From contig NZ_AMPO01000001.1 in NCBI RefSeq assembly GCF_000302455.1, positions 499,001-563,000 on the forward strand: a DNA stretch of 64,000 nucleotides, given 5' to 3'. Of the stretch, positions 34,069 through 43,065 are shown in pieces. A program made the translations under genes and the position numbers. Below the pieces are notes generated by a model. It was given only the letters and a program-made list of their open reading frames with translations. It was not told the DNA's origin and made no database searches. How positions within the stretch are numbered: the first letter of the stretch is position 1; the number at the start of each line of letters is the position of its first letter. Source of the stretch: Methanobacterium formicicum DSM 3637. Lineage in GTDB: Archaea; Methanobacteriota; Methanobacteria; Methanobacteriales; Methanobacteriaceae.

Positions 34069-37000
34069 TTGGGAAAGAATTATGTAATGTTTCTGGCAAT
34101 CACGTGTTTTATGGCTCTAGTTATATGTGGAAGTGCAGCTGCTGATCAAACTGTTATCCCAGCATCTATGGATCAGAATTTAACAGTTTCCAATGATAAT
34201 GGGGCGCGGTTTAATGCCAACGAAAACATAACTGGCCTGAACAACACTTATAATTTCTTTAATTCATCCAGTCAAAGTGCACAGCAGGGCCAGAATGCTT
34301 TGCACCTATCTGCCAATAACAGCACTGATGCGGGGGGTGTGGTGTTTGTTAACTCGTCATCTGGTGTTTTCTACATGAGTGATACTGGTGGTCGGGGATG
34401 GAATGATAACGGTATACTAATGATTGCCATAAATGGTACAATTCCTGATAATTTTTACGTTATCATAACTGCCAGTGGATACCAGTGGGTTCCTCTGGAT
34501 TATAATCTGCATCCTGACCCTGCTAACATGACCTACGTGATAGGGACAGTTAATGAAACCTTTACTAAAGAAGATTTCCTATACGGTCTCCAGACCTGGA
34601 AGCCCTGCCCGACCAGTAATTATCCCATCTATGAAGGTCAGGATACATCTAACCTGACCAACACATTTAGCATAATGTTCATTGATTTATGGGCAGGGTT
34701 CGTCGGACCCAACACTCGAAGCCTGTACCCTGATTACACATTTATTGACAATGGAATGATCAAGATCACCTATGAATTTTTCAACCTTCCTGAAGGATCA
34801 CTGGCAGCATTCGGTGCCTATGCCTACTGCCAGAGTTCAAAACAGGGCGAAGGTGTTCGATGGGTAAATCGAGTAGGTGGTACCGGATCCTCCGGATACT
34901 ATGTTAACGGTGTGTCCAGCACCCCTGAAGCAGATTTCACTGCCAACCCCACCAAGGGTACAGTACCATTAACTGTTGAATTCAATGACCAGTCAACTGG
35001 AACTAATCCATTAACCTACGCATGGGACTTTGGAGATGGCTCAACTTCTGCCGAACAGAACCCAACACACACTTATACAACTCCCGGAACCTACACTGTC
35101 AAGTTAACAGTCACCAATGCAGTGGGCAGTTCTGAAAAAACCATGACCATCCTCACCAGTAACACTGATATTGTGGCCCCAACACCCACCGCAAACTTAC
35201 CCAGTGGCTCTTACAACACAACTATAACTGTTAATTTAACTGCTAAAGATGACCTTGACCCTAATCCAAAAATATATTACACTCTGAATGGGAATGACCC
35301 TACCACCAGCAGTACACTGTACAACGGGCCACTAACCATTGCCAATGAGGGTAAAACTACTCTGAAATTCATTGCAGTTGATTCATTACGGAACACCTCC
35401 CCTGTTTCTACTTTGAATTATATCATTGACAAAACAGCACCATCTGCCAATGCTACTCCTGTTGGGGGCACATTCAACACAGTTCAAAATGTAAATTTAA
35501 CTGCCACTGATAATTTGGACACCAACACCACCATATATTACACCACAGATGGAACCAACCCTACTACCAGCAGCACTCGCTACACCACTCCCATAACAAT
35601 TAATGGACTGGGTAATGTCATTCTGAAATTCGCAGCCCTGGATGCTGCTGGTAACTGGAGTCCAGTTTACACGGTAACCTACAACATGGTAGATGTTAAA
35701 GCACCAGTAGCTTCAGCGGACTTACCCAGCGGTCTGTTTGACAGGGACCAGATTGTAAAGTTGACTGCAGTTGATGAACTGGATCTCCATCCTAAGATAT
35801 ATTACACCCTGGATGGAACTGACCCCACCATTAACAGCACACTCTACACCTGGACAATACCCATCAACCTGGTTGGAACCACACTCTTGAAATTCATTGC
35901 AGTTGATGCTGCTGGACACGTTTCCAACATCACCACCATGACCTACATACTGGACAAACCAGGGGCAAGCGGGACTTGGGTAAGCACCCTCCTGGATACC
36001 AACAGTATGTACAATTCCATTGCCGTGGATGCATCAGGAAACCCTCACATAGTCTACTATCAGAAGGCAGATTCCGCAACTGAATACCCTGAACTTAAAT
36101 ACGCATACTGGACCGGTACCACCTGGCATATAGAAACCCTGGAATCAACCCAATCCGGTTCTGGGTATTATGTTTCACTGGTACTGGACTCCTCCGGCAA
36201 CCCCCACATAGCATACAGTCAAAGCACTCCAGACAAACTTAAATATGCTTATAAAGATTCAACAGGATGGCATTTCTTTGACTTAGTCAACAATACTGAT
36301 GTTTCATACGTAAACCTGGTTTTATACAATGACAACCCTCAAATAAGCTATTTTGAAAACTCAGAAGAAAGACTCAAATACATCTACAACAACGGTACTA
36401 CTTGGGTTATAGAAAACGTAACACCCACCCCAACTGGTGGTCACTGGAATTCTTTGGCACTTAACCCTAATGGAAACCCTAGAATAGCATACTATGATTA
36501 TTACAGTTCAACTACAGGTATTCTGAGATACGCCAAAAGAACACCAACTGGTATATGGCAGATTGAGACTGTGGATGACTCTGGGGATGTTGGTATGTGG
36601 TGTTCCTTGGTAATTGATTCACTGGGCGCCCCACATATTAGTTATAGCGCCGGGCTCAGTGGGGGAGTTTTAAAATACGCATACTACACTGAAACAAAAT
36701 GGGTCATTGAAGTCGTGGATAGTTTAGACTCATTAGCCAGCAAACTGATACTGGATCCAGCAGGCAATCCTAGAATAGTTTACCAGGATGTTGTAACCAG
36801 CAATCTGAAATACGCTTACAAGGAAGGTTCAAACTGGATCATTAACAATATAAACACTTTAGATGGTGCCGGGCACTGGCTCTCCCTCACCTGTGATTCA
36901 CAGGGGGTTCCTTATGTAAGTTACATGTCTGCCAACTCAGCCATAGGTTTCGCATACTTGGTACCATTCATCTCCAGCGCCACTCCTGCTGGTGGAGTTT

Positions 37001-38622
37001 ACAATATGACTCAAATAGTCACTCTCACCTCCAACGCGGGAACAACCATATACTACACCACAGATGGCTCAGATCCAAGAACCAGCAGCACCAAAATCAA
37101 ATACACCAACCCCATTCCAATAAGTAATACTATCATCCTAAAATTCGCTGCAATAGACTCTGCAAACAACTGGGGATCTATATACACAGAAACCTACAGT
37201 ATAGTACCGCTTAATTTAACCAAAGATGAGATAATTGCCGCTGCGAATACTGTGAAGGCTTATATTGAGGCCAATAAATCCTTACCTGCCACGGTGACAG
37301 TGGGTGGCGTGAGTTTGAACATGGCACAGTTCCTTTATCTGGCTACAAAAGCCACAGTTGCGTTTAACGGTGGAGCAAATAGTTATTCTATGGTTCTAGG
37401 CGATTATTCATTGCCAAGTGGTAGTTATGAAAATTTAAACACTGGTACAATGAGTTTAGTGGATTATGTGAATTTCGCGGACCGTATTGCAAGTTATATT
37501 CAGAGTAATAATGAAGCCCCTATTTATGGTTTAATCGGGCTGGGACAAATTGGCTACAAATCTCAGATTTATCTTTACAGCCGGGTTTTGAGTCTTTATG
37601 GGGCGAATGGTGTTTTACCCGCAGTTGTAACTGTTAAGTCCTGGAGTTCAGATAATATTCCTATCAGTGAGCCAGTAGTGGTCTCGGTCACTGTTAATGA
37701 GATTTTGGATGCTGCCAATACTGTGAAAGCTTATATTGAGGCCAATAAATCCTTACCGAACACGGTGACGGTTGGGGGGCATGTGCTTAATATGGCACAG
37801 TTCCTATACCTTGCAACTTCCGCAACCGTAGCGCTCAACAACGGTCAAAATACATCAACCACCATTTCTGTGGGGAGTTATTCGCTGCCCTCTAGCAGTA
37901 GTGAAAACCTGAAAACAGGAGCACTGACCACAAATACCTACGCGGATTTTGCTAATAGGATTGCGCAGTATATGGCTGAGAATAATCAGGCACCGCCTTA
38001 TGGTTTGATTGGTTTGGGGCAGATTAGTTATCAGTCGCAAATTTATTTCTATAGTAGAATTTTGGCTAGTTATAAGAGTAATGGATTGCTGCCTACTGTG
38101 GTGACTATCAAGTCGTGGGGTGCTGGTAATATACCTATTACTGAGGTTATTAGTGGGACTTATACTATTGCTCAAGTGTTAGATGCGGCGAGTGTTGTTA
38201 AAGCTCAGATTGAAAGTAACAAGGCCTTGCCTGCTACGGTAACTATTGGAACTAGCACTATAAACATGGCGCAGTTCTTATTTTTGGCCACCAGTGCAAC
38301 TAATCTTCTTAACAGTGGTAAACCGTTGAATACTACTTTGACTGTGGGGAGTTATTCGTTGCCCTCTAGTAGTTATGAGAGTTTGAATACTGGGGCGCTT
38401 ACTGTGGGTACTTATGTGGATTTTGCTAATAGAATTGCGCAGTATATGGCTGAGAATAATCAGGCACCGCCCTATGGTTTAATGGGTTTGGGGCAGATTA
38501 GTTATCAGTCACAGATTTATCTATACAGCAGAATATTAACCAGCTATAAAAATAATGGAACACTACCAGCCACCATAACTGTCAAAGCATGGAGTGCATC
38601 CAACATTCCCATAAACAACTGA
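34069..38622 (+). CDS. Giant cell-wall protein with pseudomurein-binding repeats
   Basis: A 1517-residue exported protein. Order: signal peptide 1-24; the unassigned N-module shared with three other island proteins to about 285; PKD about 290-365; three chitobiase-like repeats about 370-630 (YYTTDGTNPTTSS); a repeat region about 633-965 of GNPHIVYY / LKYAY units that looks like a beta-propeller; one more chitobiase-like repeat; and from about 1047 to the end three pairs of pseudomurein-binding repeats (AANTVKAYIEANKSLPATVT, LPSGSYENLNTG, GLGQIGYKSQIYLYSR). There is no C-terminal membrane helix, so it should be held by the wall. TTG start at 34069. Codon choice changes sharply at about 37210. 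Confidence 0.85.
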   Translation: MGKNYVMFLAITCFMALVICGSAAADQTVIPASMDQNLTVSNDNGARFNANENITGLNNTYNFFNSSSQSAQQGQNALHLSANNSTDAGGVVFVNSSSGVFYMSDTGGRGWNDNGILMIAINGTIPDNFYVIITASGYQWVPLDYNLHPDPANMTYVIGTVNETFTKEDFLYGLQTWKPCPTSNYPIYEGQDTSNLTNTFSIMFIDLWAGFVGPNTRSLYPDYTFIDNGMIKITYEFFNLPEGSLAAFGAYAYCQSSKQGEGVRWVNRVGGTGSSGYYVNGVSSTPEADFTANPTKGTVPLTVEFNDQSTGTNPLTYAWDFGDGSTSAEQNPTHTYTTPGTYTVKLTVTNAVGSSEKTMTILTSNTDIVAPTPTANLPSGSYNTTITVNLTAKDDLDPNPKIYYTLNGNDPTTSSTLYNGPLTIANEGKTTLKFIAVDSLRNTSPVSTLNYIIDKTAPSANATPVGGTFNTVQNVNLTATDNLDTNTTIYYTTDGTNPTTSSTRYTTPITINGLGNVILKFAALDAAGNWSPVYTVTYNMVDVKAPVASADLPSGLFDRDQIVKLTAVDELDLHPKIYYTLDGTDPTINSTLYTWTIPINLVGTTLLKFIAVDAAGHVSNITTMTYILDKPGASGTWVSTLLDTNSMYNSIAVDASGNPHIVYYQKADSATEYPELKYAYWTGTTWHIETLESTQSGSGYYVSLVLDSSGNPHIAYSQSTPDKLKYAYKDSTGWHFFDLVNNTDVSYVNLVLYNDNPQISYFENSEERLKYIYNNGTTWVIENVTPTPTGGHWNSLALNPNGNPRIAYYDYYSSTTGILRYAKRTPTGIWQIETVDDSGDVGMWCSLVIDSLGAPHISYSAGLSGGVLKYAYYTETKWVIEVVDSLDSLASKLILDPAGNPRIVYQDVVTSNLKYAYKEGSNWIINNINTLDGAGHWLSLTCDSQGVPYVSYMSANSAIGFAYLVPFISSATPAGGVYNMTQIVTLTSNAGTTIYYTTDGSDPRTSSTKIKYTNPIPISNTIILKFAAIDSANNWGSIYTETYSIVPLNLTKDEIIAAANTVKAYIEANKSLPATVTVGGVSLNMAQFLYLATKATVAFNGGANSYSMVLGDYSLPSGSYENLNTGTMSLVDYVNFADRIASYIQSNNEAPIYGLIGLGQIGYKSQIYLYSRVLSLYGANGVLPAVVTVKSWSSDNIPISEPVVVSVTVNEILDAANTVKAYIEANKSLPNTVTVGGHVLNMAQFLYLATSATVALNNGQNTSTTISVGSYSLPSSSSENLKTGALTTNTYADFANRIAQYMAENNQAPPYGLIGLGQISYQSQIYFYSRILASYKSNGLLPTVVTIKSWGAGNIPITEVISGTYTIAQVLDAASVVKAQIESNKALPATVTIGTSTINMAQFLFLATSATNLLNSGKPLNTTLTVGSYSLPSSSYESLNTGALTVGTYVDFANRIAQYMAENNQAPPYGLMGLGQISYQSQIYLYSRILTSYKNNGTLPATITVKAWSASNIPINN

Positions 38623-38698
38623 ACTAAAATTTAAAGGAATCAGTCAAACTCAGTCATGATTTAAACCCTTAAAAATATGTTATATGGGATAAAACAGT

Positions 38699-39700
38699 GT
38701 GGAAAAGATGAAATCAGAAAAAACTCTTATTTCAGTAATTGTCTTACTGGCTATTGTATCGTCGACTATGGGATTTGCATTCGCCCCTTTTAGTGGATAT
38801 TTGACTGTAGAGTTCGATAAAACCACGGCAAATGTGGGGGACACAATCACCATGACTGTAACTGCAAGTAATGAAGGATTAGACAGCTGGTATCCAGTGG
38901 AGATCTATGTACCAATACCATCAGGAACGCAATATGTCTCCCATGTTGTCCCAGATAAAACTCTCCAGAACTACGATCCTGGTAGTGGTATATGGAACGT
39001 AAATCGAATGCGACATGATGAAAGGGGACATTTAAAGACCCTGATCATAACCCTCAAAGTACTCCCCGAAGCAGCAGGTGAGCCTATAACTGGTACTGCA
39101 AGTTTCCAGACACTAATGATTGAAGGAACAGGTGAGGATTTGGTGGCTTCGGGCCAGATTTCACCTACTAGAAGTCAAATCATACACATTTCTGAAACAA
39201 CACCTGTTGCAAGTTTCACTCCTTCACCACGCACTGGAAATGCACCACTTACCGTGTATTTCACTGACACATCCAGTAACAAACCAACAAGTTGGGCCTG
39301 GGACTTTGGTGACGACCACACTGACAGCAGTGAACAAAACCCCACTCACACTTACAATAATCCTGGTACTTACATGGTTACATTAACTGCATCTAACAGT
39401 GCAGGTCAGTCAACTAAAACTATTCTCATTACAGTAAAGGATGGCACTGATCCTGGTACTGGTGGAGGTACTGGTGGGGGTAATGGTAACGGCACGGGTT
39501 TAGGCAACGGATCAAGCTCTGGTTTAGGATCGGCAGCTGGCCTTCTTAATCAGCAGAGTGGTGGAGGGGGAGGAAATGGAAAAGCATACGAAGTTTTCCA
39601 AGACACCCCTAAATCCGAAATATACTATGGTCTGGCAATCATATTGATCGCAGCAGTGATCATCCTTGGATACTTGTACGGAACCAAGAGAAAACAATGA
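38699..39700 (+). CDS. Membrane-anchored surface protein with DUF11-like and PKD domains
   Basis: A 333-residue protein: signal peptide (ISVIVLLAIVSSTMGFAFA), a DUF11-like domain at about 30-155 (VEFDKTTANVGDTITMTVTA), a PKD domain at about 165-245 (SWAWDFGDDHTDSSEQNPTHT), a glycine-rich linker of about 45 residues and a C-terminal helix followed by GTKRKQ. Its first domain is closest to the small protein at 23955. GTG 38699 opens the frame and ATG 38708 is an alternative; neither has a strong binding site. It precedes the ExbB-like gene by 109 bases. Confidence 0.8.
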   Translation: MEKMKSEKTLISVIVLLAIVSSTMGFAFAPFSGYLTVEFDKTTANVGDTITMTVTASNEGLDSWYPVEIYVPIPSGTQYVSHVVPDKTLQNYDPGSGIWNVNRMRHDERGHLKTLIITLKVLPEAAGEPITGTASFQTLMIEGTGEDLVASGQISPTRSQIIHISETTPVASFTPSPRTGNAPLTVYFTDTSSNKPTSWAWDFGDDHTDSSEQNPTHTYNNPGTYMVTLTASNSAGQSTKTILITVKDGTDPGTGGGTGGGNGNGTGLGNGSSSGLGSAAGLLNQQSGGGGGNGKAYEVFQDTPKSEIYYGLAIILIAAVIILGYLYGTKRKQ

Positions 39701-39809
39701 AATGCCTCATAACTAGAATTTTCCATGCAGATATCTTTTATATAAACAGAAGTAGAGAAAAACAGTAACCGTATAATCAACAACATGTACATGTTTCAAA
39801 GGTGATCCA

Positions 39810-40451
39810 GTGGTAGCTTCCATCAACGATATGTTCAACAGTGTAATGCATTCAATTTCCCAGAGTCTTTTAACACCAGTAATGGTTATTCTGGCAATAT
39901 TCTTTATATATGCTCTCGCCAACCTTGGAATTCTTTTATCTGAATATTACAAGCGGCGAAAACTTAAATTCGATATTAAACCATTAATTGCGCAGATGTT
40001 AGCAGTGAAGGATCAGCAGAGTCCTGATGAACTGATTAACATAATTAAAGCAAGCCAACTTCCACCCAGCCATAAGGAAGTTCTGATAACTCTGGCAGAA
40101 ACTTCCAACCAGAGTCCAGAATTCAGAGAGTCCCTGGCCCTTAAAATGGTTGAAGATGAAGGCATAATTGCAGCTAAAAGGTTAGAAAAAACCGATATTA
40201 TTGCTAAAATCGCCCCTGCAGTGGGGTTAATGGGGACCCTGATACCATTAGGTCCAGGACTCACTGCCCTGGGTGAAGGAGACATTCAAACCCTGGCTCA
40301 GCATCTTTTAATAGCATTCGATGCAGCAGTGCTGGGTATGGCTTCTGCAGCTATTGCATTCACCATATCTAAGGTAAGGCGCCGATGGTATGAGGAGGAA
40401 CTTTCCAACCTGGAAACCATAGTGGACACTTTACTGGAGATCTTGAAATAG
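39810..40451 (+). CDS. MotA/TolQ/ExbB-family proton channel protein
   Basis: A 213-residue membrane protein. One helix is near residues 15-45. The conserved double-helix region at about 128-190 contains IAPAVGLMGTLIPLGPGLTALG and LLIAFDAAVLGMASAAIAF, the hallmark of the TolQ/ExbB family. These proteins form the proton-conducting ring that powers TonB, Tol or flagellar rotation in bacteria. GTG start with GGTGAT upstream. The next gene encodes a DUF2149 protein, which would be the ExbD/TolR-like partner. In an archaeon with no outer membrane, the load driven by this motor is unknown. Confidence 0.85.
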   Translation: MVASINDMFNSVMHSISQSLLTPVMVILAIFFIYALANLGILLSEYYKRRKLKFDIKPLIAQMLAVKDQQSPDELINIIKASQLPPSHKEVLITLAETSNQSPEFRESLALKMVEDEGIIAAKRLEKTDIIAKIAPAVGLMGTLIPLGPGLTALGEGDIQTLAQHLLIAFDAAVLGMASAAIAFTISKVRRRWYEEELSNLETIVDTLLEILK

Positions 40452-40483
40452 ATGCTCTGGAGATCTAAAAAGGAGATTCTAAT

Positions 40484-40837
40484 ATGATAAAGCAGAAAAT
40501 GCACAGACGCAGAAAGGAACTGCTTTCCAGTGATGAAGAGATCGACCCCATGATCTACGCAGTGAACATGGTGGACTGTATGCTGGTACTGGCAGTGGGA
40601 TTTCTCATATTCACCATAATGTCCATGGGCCTGCAGAGTGTGGTGTTCAGTGAAATGTCCCCTCAGGAGAAATCAGCGGTTTCCCAGGCGATAAAAGAAA
40701 AAGTTCAACTGGAAATGGGTCAGCAAATCAATGAAACCATTGCCACTGGATCCGGGGGCCCCACAGGATATGAAAATGTAGGGAAGGTGTATAAAGATCC
40801 CCAAACCGGAAAGTTGATACTGATTCAGAACACTTGA
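40484..40837 (+). CDS. DUF2149 protein, probable ExbD/TolR-like partner
   Basis: A 117-residue protein with a short cytoplasmic N-terminus, one membrane helix (MLVLAVGFLIFTIMSMGLQS, about residues 30-50) preceded by DPMIYAVNMVDC, and a small exterior domain. The aspartate before the helix is in the position of the proton-carrying Asp of ExbD/TolR/MotB. It is 32 bases behind the ExbB-like gene, with AAGGAGATT as binding site. The exterior part lacks a recognisable peptidoglycan-binding domain, as expected in an organism without murein. Confidence 0.78.
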   Translation: MIKQKMHRRRKELLSSDEEIDPMIYAVNMVDCMLVLAVGFLIFTIMSMGLQSVVFSEMSPQEKSAVSQAIKEKVQLEMGQQINETIATGSGGPTGYENVGKVYKDPQTGKLILIQNT

Positions 40838-40942
40838 TAAACACATCCATTTACATTAATAATTTTTTTAATGAAATTAATGGATGTTTATTAATGTAAT
40901 GGTTTAAAAGGGGAATTATCTCCTTGTGAAATATTTTTCATA

Positions 40943-40980
40943 CAAAAGAAAGAATTTTTCGCAAAAGAAAGAATTTTTCA
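40943..40980. repeat. Two tandem copies of a 19-bp unit
   Basis: CAAAAGAAAGAATTTTTC plus one variable base, at 40943-40961 and 40962-40980, in the gap between the DUF2149 and TiaS-like genes. Confidence 0.7.
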
Positions 40981-41073
40981 TGTAAATAGAATTTCATGTG
41001 AATGGGAGATTAGATGGAAGAAAACATCATTAAAATGTTTCATTCTTTCAGAATTTAAAGGAGCTTTAAAATA

Positions 41074-41778
41074 ATGACGATTTATGTATGTATGGATGAC
41101 ACAGACAATCTTAACTCAAGGGGAACTGGAAGATTGGCAAGGGCAGTAGCTGCGGAGTTAGGAAAAAAGTTCCCGGTAAGAGGAGTTACCAGACACCAGT
41201 TATACGTTCACCCGGACATCCCGTACACTTCTCACAATAGTTGTGGTGTTATCCATATTACTATGGATGGTTACCAATATCTGGACGAGATATTTGAAAT
41301 TGCCAGAGAGGAAATGCTCAATGATTTCATTGAAGGTAGTGACCCGGGTTTATCTGTGGCAACCTCAGAACAGATAAAACCATCCCTAATTGCCTATGGA
41401 AGAGATGCCCAGAATACGGTTTTAACCCAGGAAAAAGCTCGAACAATGGCAAAAAATTTAGGAATACGATTAGAGGGGCTTGGTGGAACTGAAGATGGGG
41501 TTATAGGGTCCATGGCAGGATTGGCCCTTGCTTCCACGTCCAATGATGGTAGATTCCTGCAGATTGGCAATATAAGAGATTTACTTGGGTCCCAAACGGT
41601 TCAATCCTTGTTGGATGCGGGTATTGATGATATTTATACCCTTGATGGTCGAAGGGTAACCAGTGGAACCATCTGGAATGAAGAAACCAAATCAGTAAAA
41701 CCGTGTCCCATAAATGAGAAGGCAATTCTTTTTGTGGAAGAAGTTGATGGAGAATTAAGGGCAGTTAAAAGAAATTAA
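41074..41778 (+). CDS. Stand-alone TiaS-like kinase-domain protein
   Basis: A 234-residue protein that resembles the N-terminal catalytic domain of TiaS, the archaeal tRNA-Ile2 agmatidine synthetase: it starts MTIYVCMDDTDNLNSRGTGR, matching the DDTD-x-GTG nucleotide-binding motif, and has GLGGTEDGVIGSMAGLALAS near residue 130. It lacks the OB-fold and zinc ribbon that full TiaS uses to hold tRNA, so it is probably a paralogue with another substrate. It ends 218 bases before the convergent tupC gene. ATG follows AAAGGAGC. Confidence 0.6.
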   Translation: MTIYVCMDDTDNLNSRGTGRLARAVAAELGKKFPVRGVTRHQLYVHPDIPYTSHNSCGVIHITMDGYQYLDEIFEIAREEMLNDFIEGSDPGLSVATSEQIKPSLIAYGRDAQNTVLTQEKARTMAKNLGIRLEGLGGTEDGVIGSMAGLALASTSNDGRFLQIGNIRDLLGSQTVQSLLDAGIDDIYTLDGRRVTSGTIWNEETKSVKPCPINEKAILFVEEVDGELRAVKRN

Positions 41779-41856
41779 TAGTTTAACCTCCGCCCACTAT
41801 TTTAAACCATCTTTTCTTAATTTTAATTCATGATTCTCAGTTTTAATCCTATAATG

Positions 41857-41913
41857 TAACTGATAGATACTTCTCAACTCTATATAACTGACAGATACTT
41901 CTCAAACTCTATA
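41857..41913. repeat. Two tandem copies of a 28-29 bp unit
   Basis: TAACTGATAGATACTTCTC and the next nine bases are repeated with one substitution and one insertion (41857-41884 and 41885-41913). They lie in the convergent gap between the TiaS-like gene and tupC. Confidence 0.7.
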
Positions 41914-41996
41914 GTTCATATGAAATTTTTTTCTTTTTCTAATTTTTCTTATAAAGTCTGTTTGGTTAATTTTAAACCTCTCTGTTCTGGTTGATT

Positions 41997-43064
41997 TTAA
42001 ACCTCAAAAATATTCACTGCTGAAGCTTTGAACTGTAACCAGACATTTGAACCTATTGTCAATTCCATATCTGCAAATGATTTCTGAGTCATGTAGATTG
42101 AGAATACTTCACCTACATCAATTTTAAGATCTAAAATTCCTCCAGAATCCCTGATCTCTTTAATTTCTCCATTAAATTCATTAAGTGCACTGGTTCGAAC
42201 TTCTGATCTGGAAAGGGTTATTTCTTCTGGCCGTATACTCAAATAAACATCTCCCTCTAAGGTGGAGGTAGCATAAACTTTGATGTTTCCAGTATTGATT
42301 ACAGTGAGGTTATCTTCTACTTTACTGGAGATTCCCTTCTTAACATTCTTCACACCTACAAATTCAGCCACGAATCTATTTTTGGGTTTCCTGAAAACTT
42401 CTTCTGGTTCACCGATCTGGAAAATTTTCTTATTGAGTATGGCGATTTCATCGGAAAGGTGCTGGCCCTGAATCAGGTTGTGGGTGGCTATAATCACGGT
42501 GGTTTTCCCTGTTTCACGTAGTTGTTCCAGGAACTTCTCAATCTTCTCTGTGGACTGTGGATCCAGGTTGGCAGTGGGTTCATCTAAAAGTAAAAGCTCA
42601 GGGGCAGTGATCAGGGCCCGTGCAAGGGCCATTCTTTGGGTTTCACCCCCTGAAAGAGTGGAAGCGTCCCTTGTTTCATAGCCCTCCAGGCCGAGTGATT
42701 CCAGAAGATCTTTAATTTTATCCTGATATTCTTCCTTGTTCTCCCCTCTGATCTTCAATCCATAGCATATATTGTCATAAACAGTTCCCTTAAAAACGAT
42801 GGGTTTTTGATAGACCATCCCCATCTTCCGTCTAATATCCATTTGGTCCTTCTTATTTTTAGGAATCTCCAGGCCATTGAAAATAATTTTTCCAGAAGAA
42901 GGAGTTTCAATAAGGTCAATAATACGTAACAATGTGGTTTTACCACATCCTGTAGGACCTATAAGTCCTAAAGTACTTCCTTTTTTTAAGTAAAGGTTAA
43001 TATCTTCGAGGACTTTTTTCCCGTCGTATTCTTTTGATAAATTTTGAATTTCCAGTAGATTCAT
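41997..43064 (-). CDS. tupC: Tungstate/molybdate ABC importer, ATP-binding protein
   Basis: A 355-residue ATPase. Walker A is GPTGCGKTTLL near residue 37, the signature LSGGETQRMALARAL and Walker B LLLLDEPTANLDP. After about residue 235 comes a TOBE domain (NEFNGEIKEIRDSGGILDLK, ending WLQFKASAVNIFEV) that binds oxyanion and can inhibit transport. It follows tupB directly. The TupA-type binding protein in the same operon points to tungstate. Confidence 0.9.
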   Translation of the reverse strand: MNLLEIQNLSKEYDGKKVLEDINLYLKKGSTLGLIGPTGCGKTTLLRIIDLIETPSSGKIIFNGLEIPKNKKDQMDIRRKMGMVYQKPIVFKGTVYDNICYGLKIRGENKEEYQDKIKDLLESLGLEGYETRDASTLSGGETQRMALARALITAPELLLLDEPTANLDPQSTEKIEKFLEQLRETGKTTVIIATHNLIQGQHLSDEIAILNKKIFQIGEPEEVFRKPKNRFVAEFVGVKNVKKGISSKVEDNLTVINTGNIKVYATSTLEGDVYLSIRPEEITLSRSEVRTSALNEFNGEIKEIRDSGGILDLKIDVGEVFSIYMTQKSFADMELTIGSNVWLQFKASAVNIFEV

Positions 43065-43065
43065 G

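Noticed and set aside
20763..40837. Integrated virus or transposon as the origin of the surface-protein island
   Set aside because: No integrase, transposase, terminal repeats or tRNA attachment site were found; duplication of host-type genes explains the pattern better.
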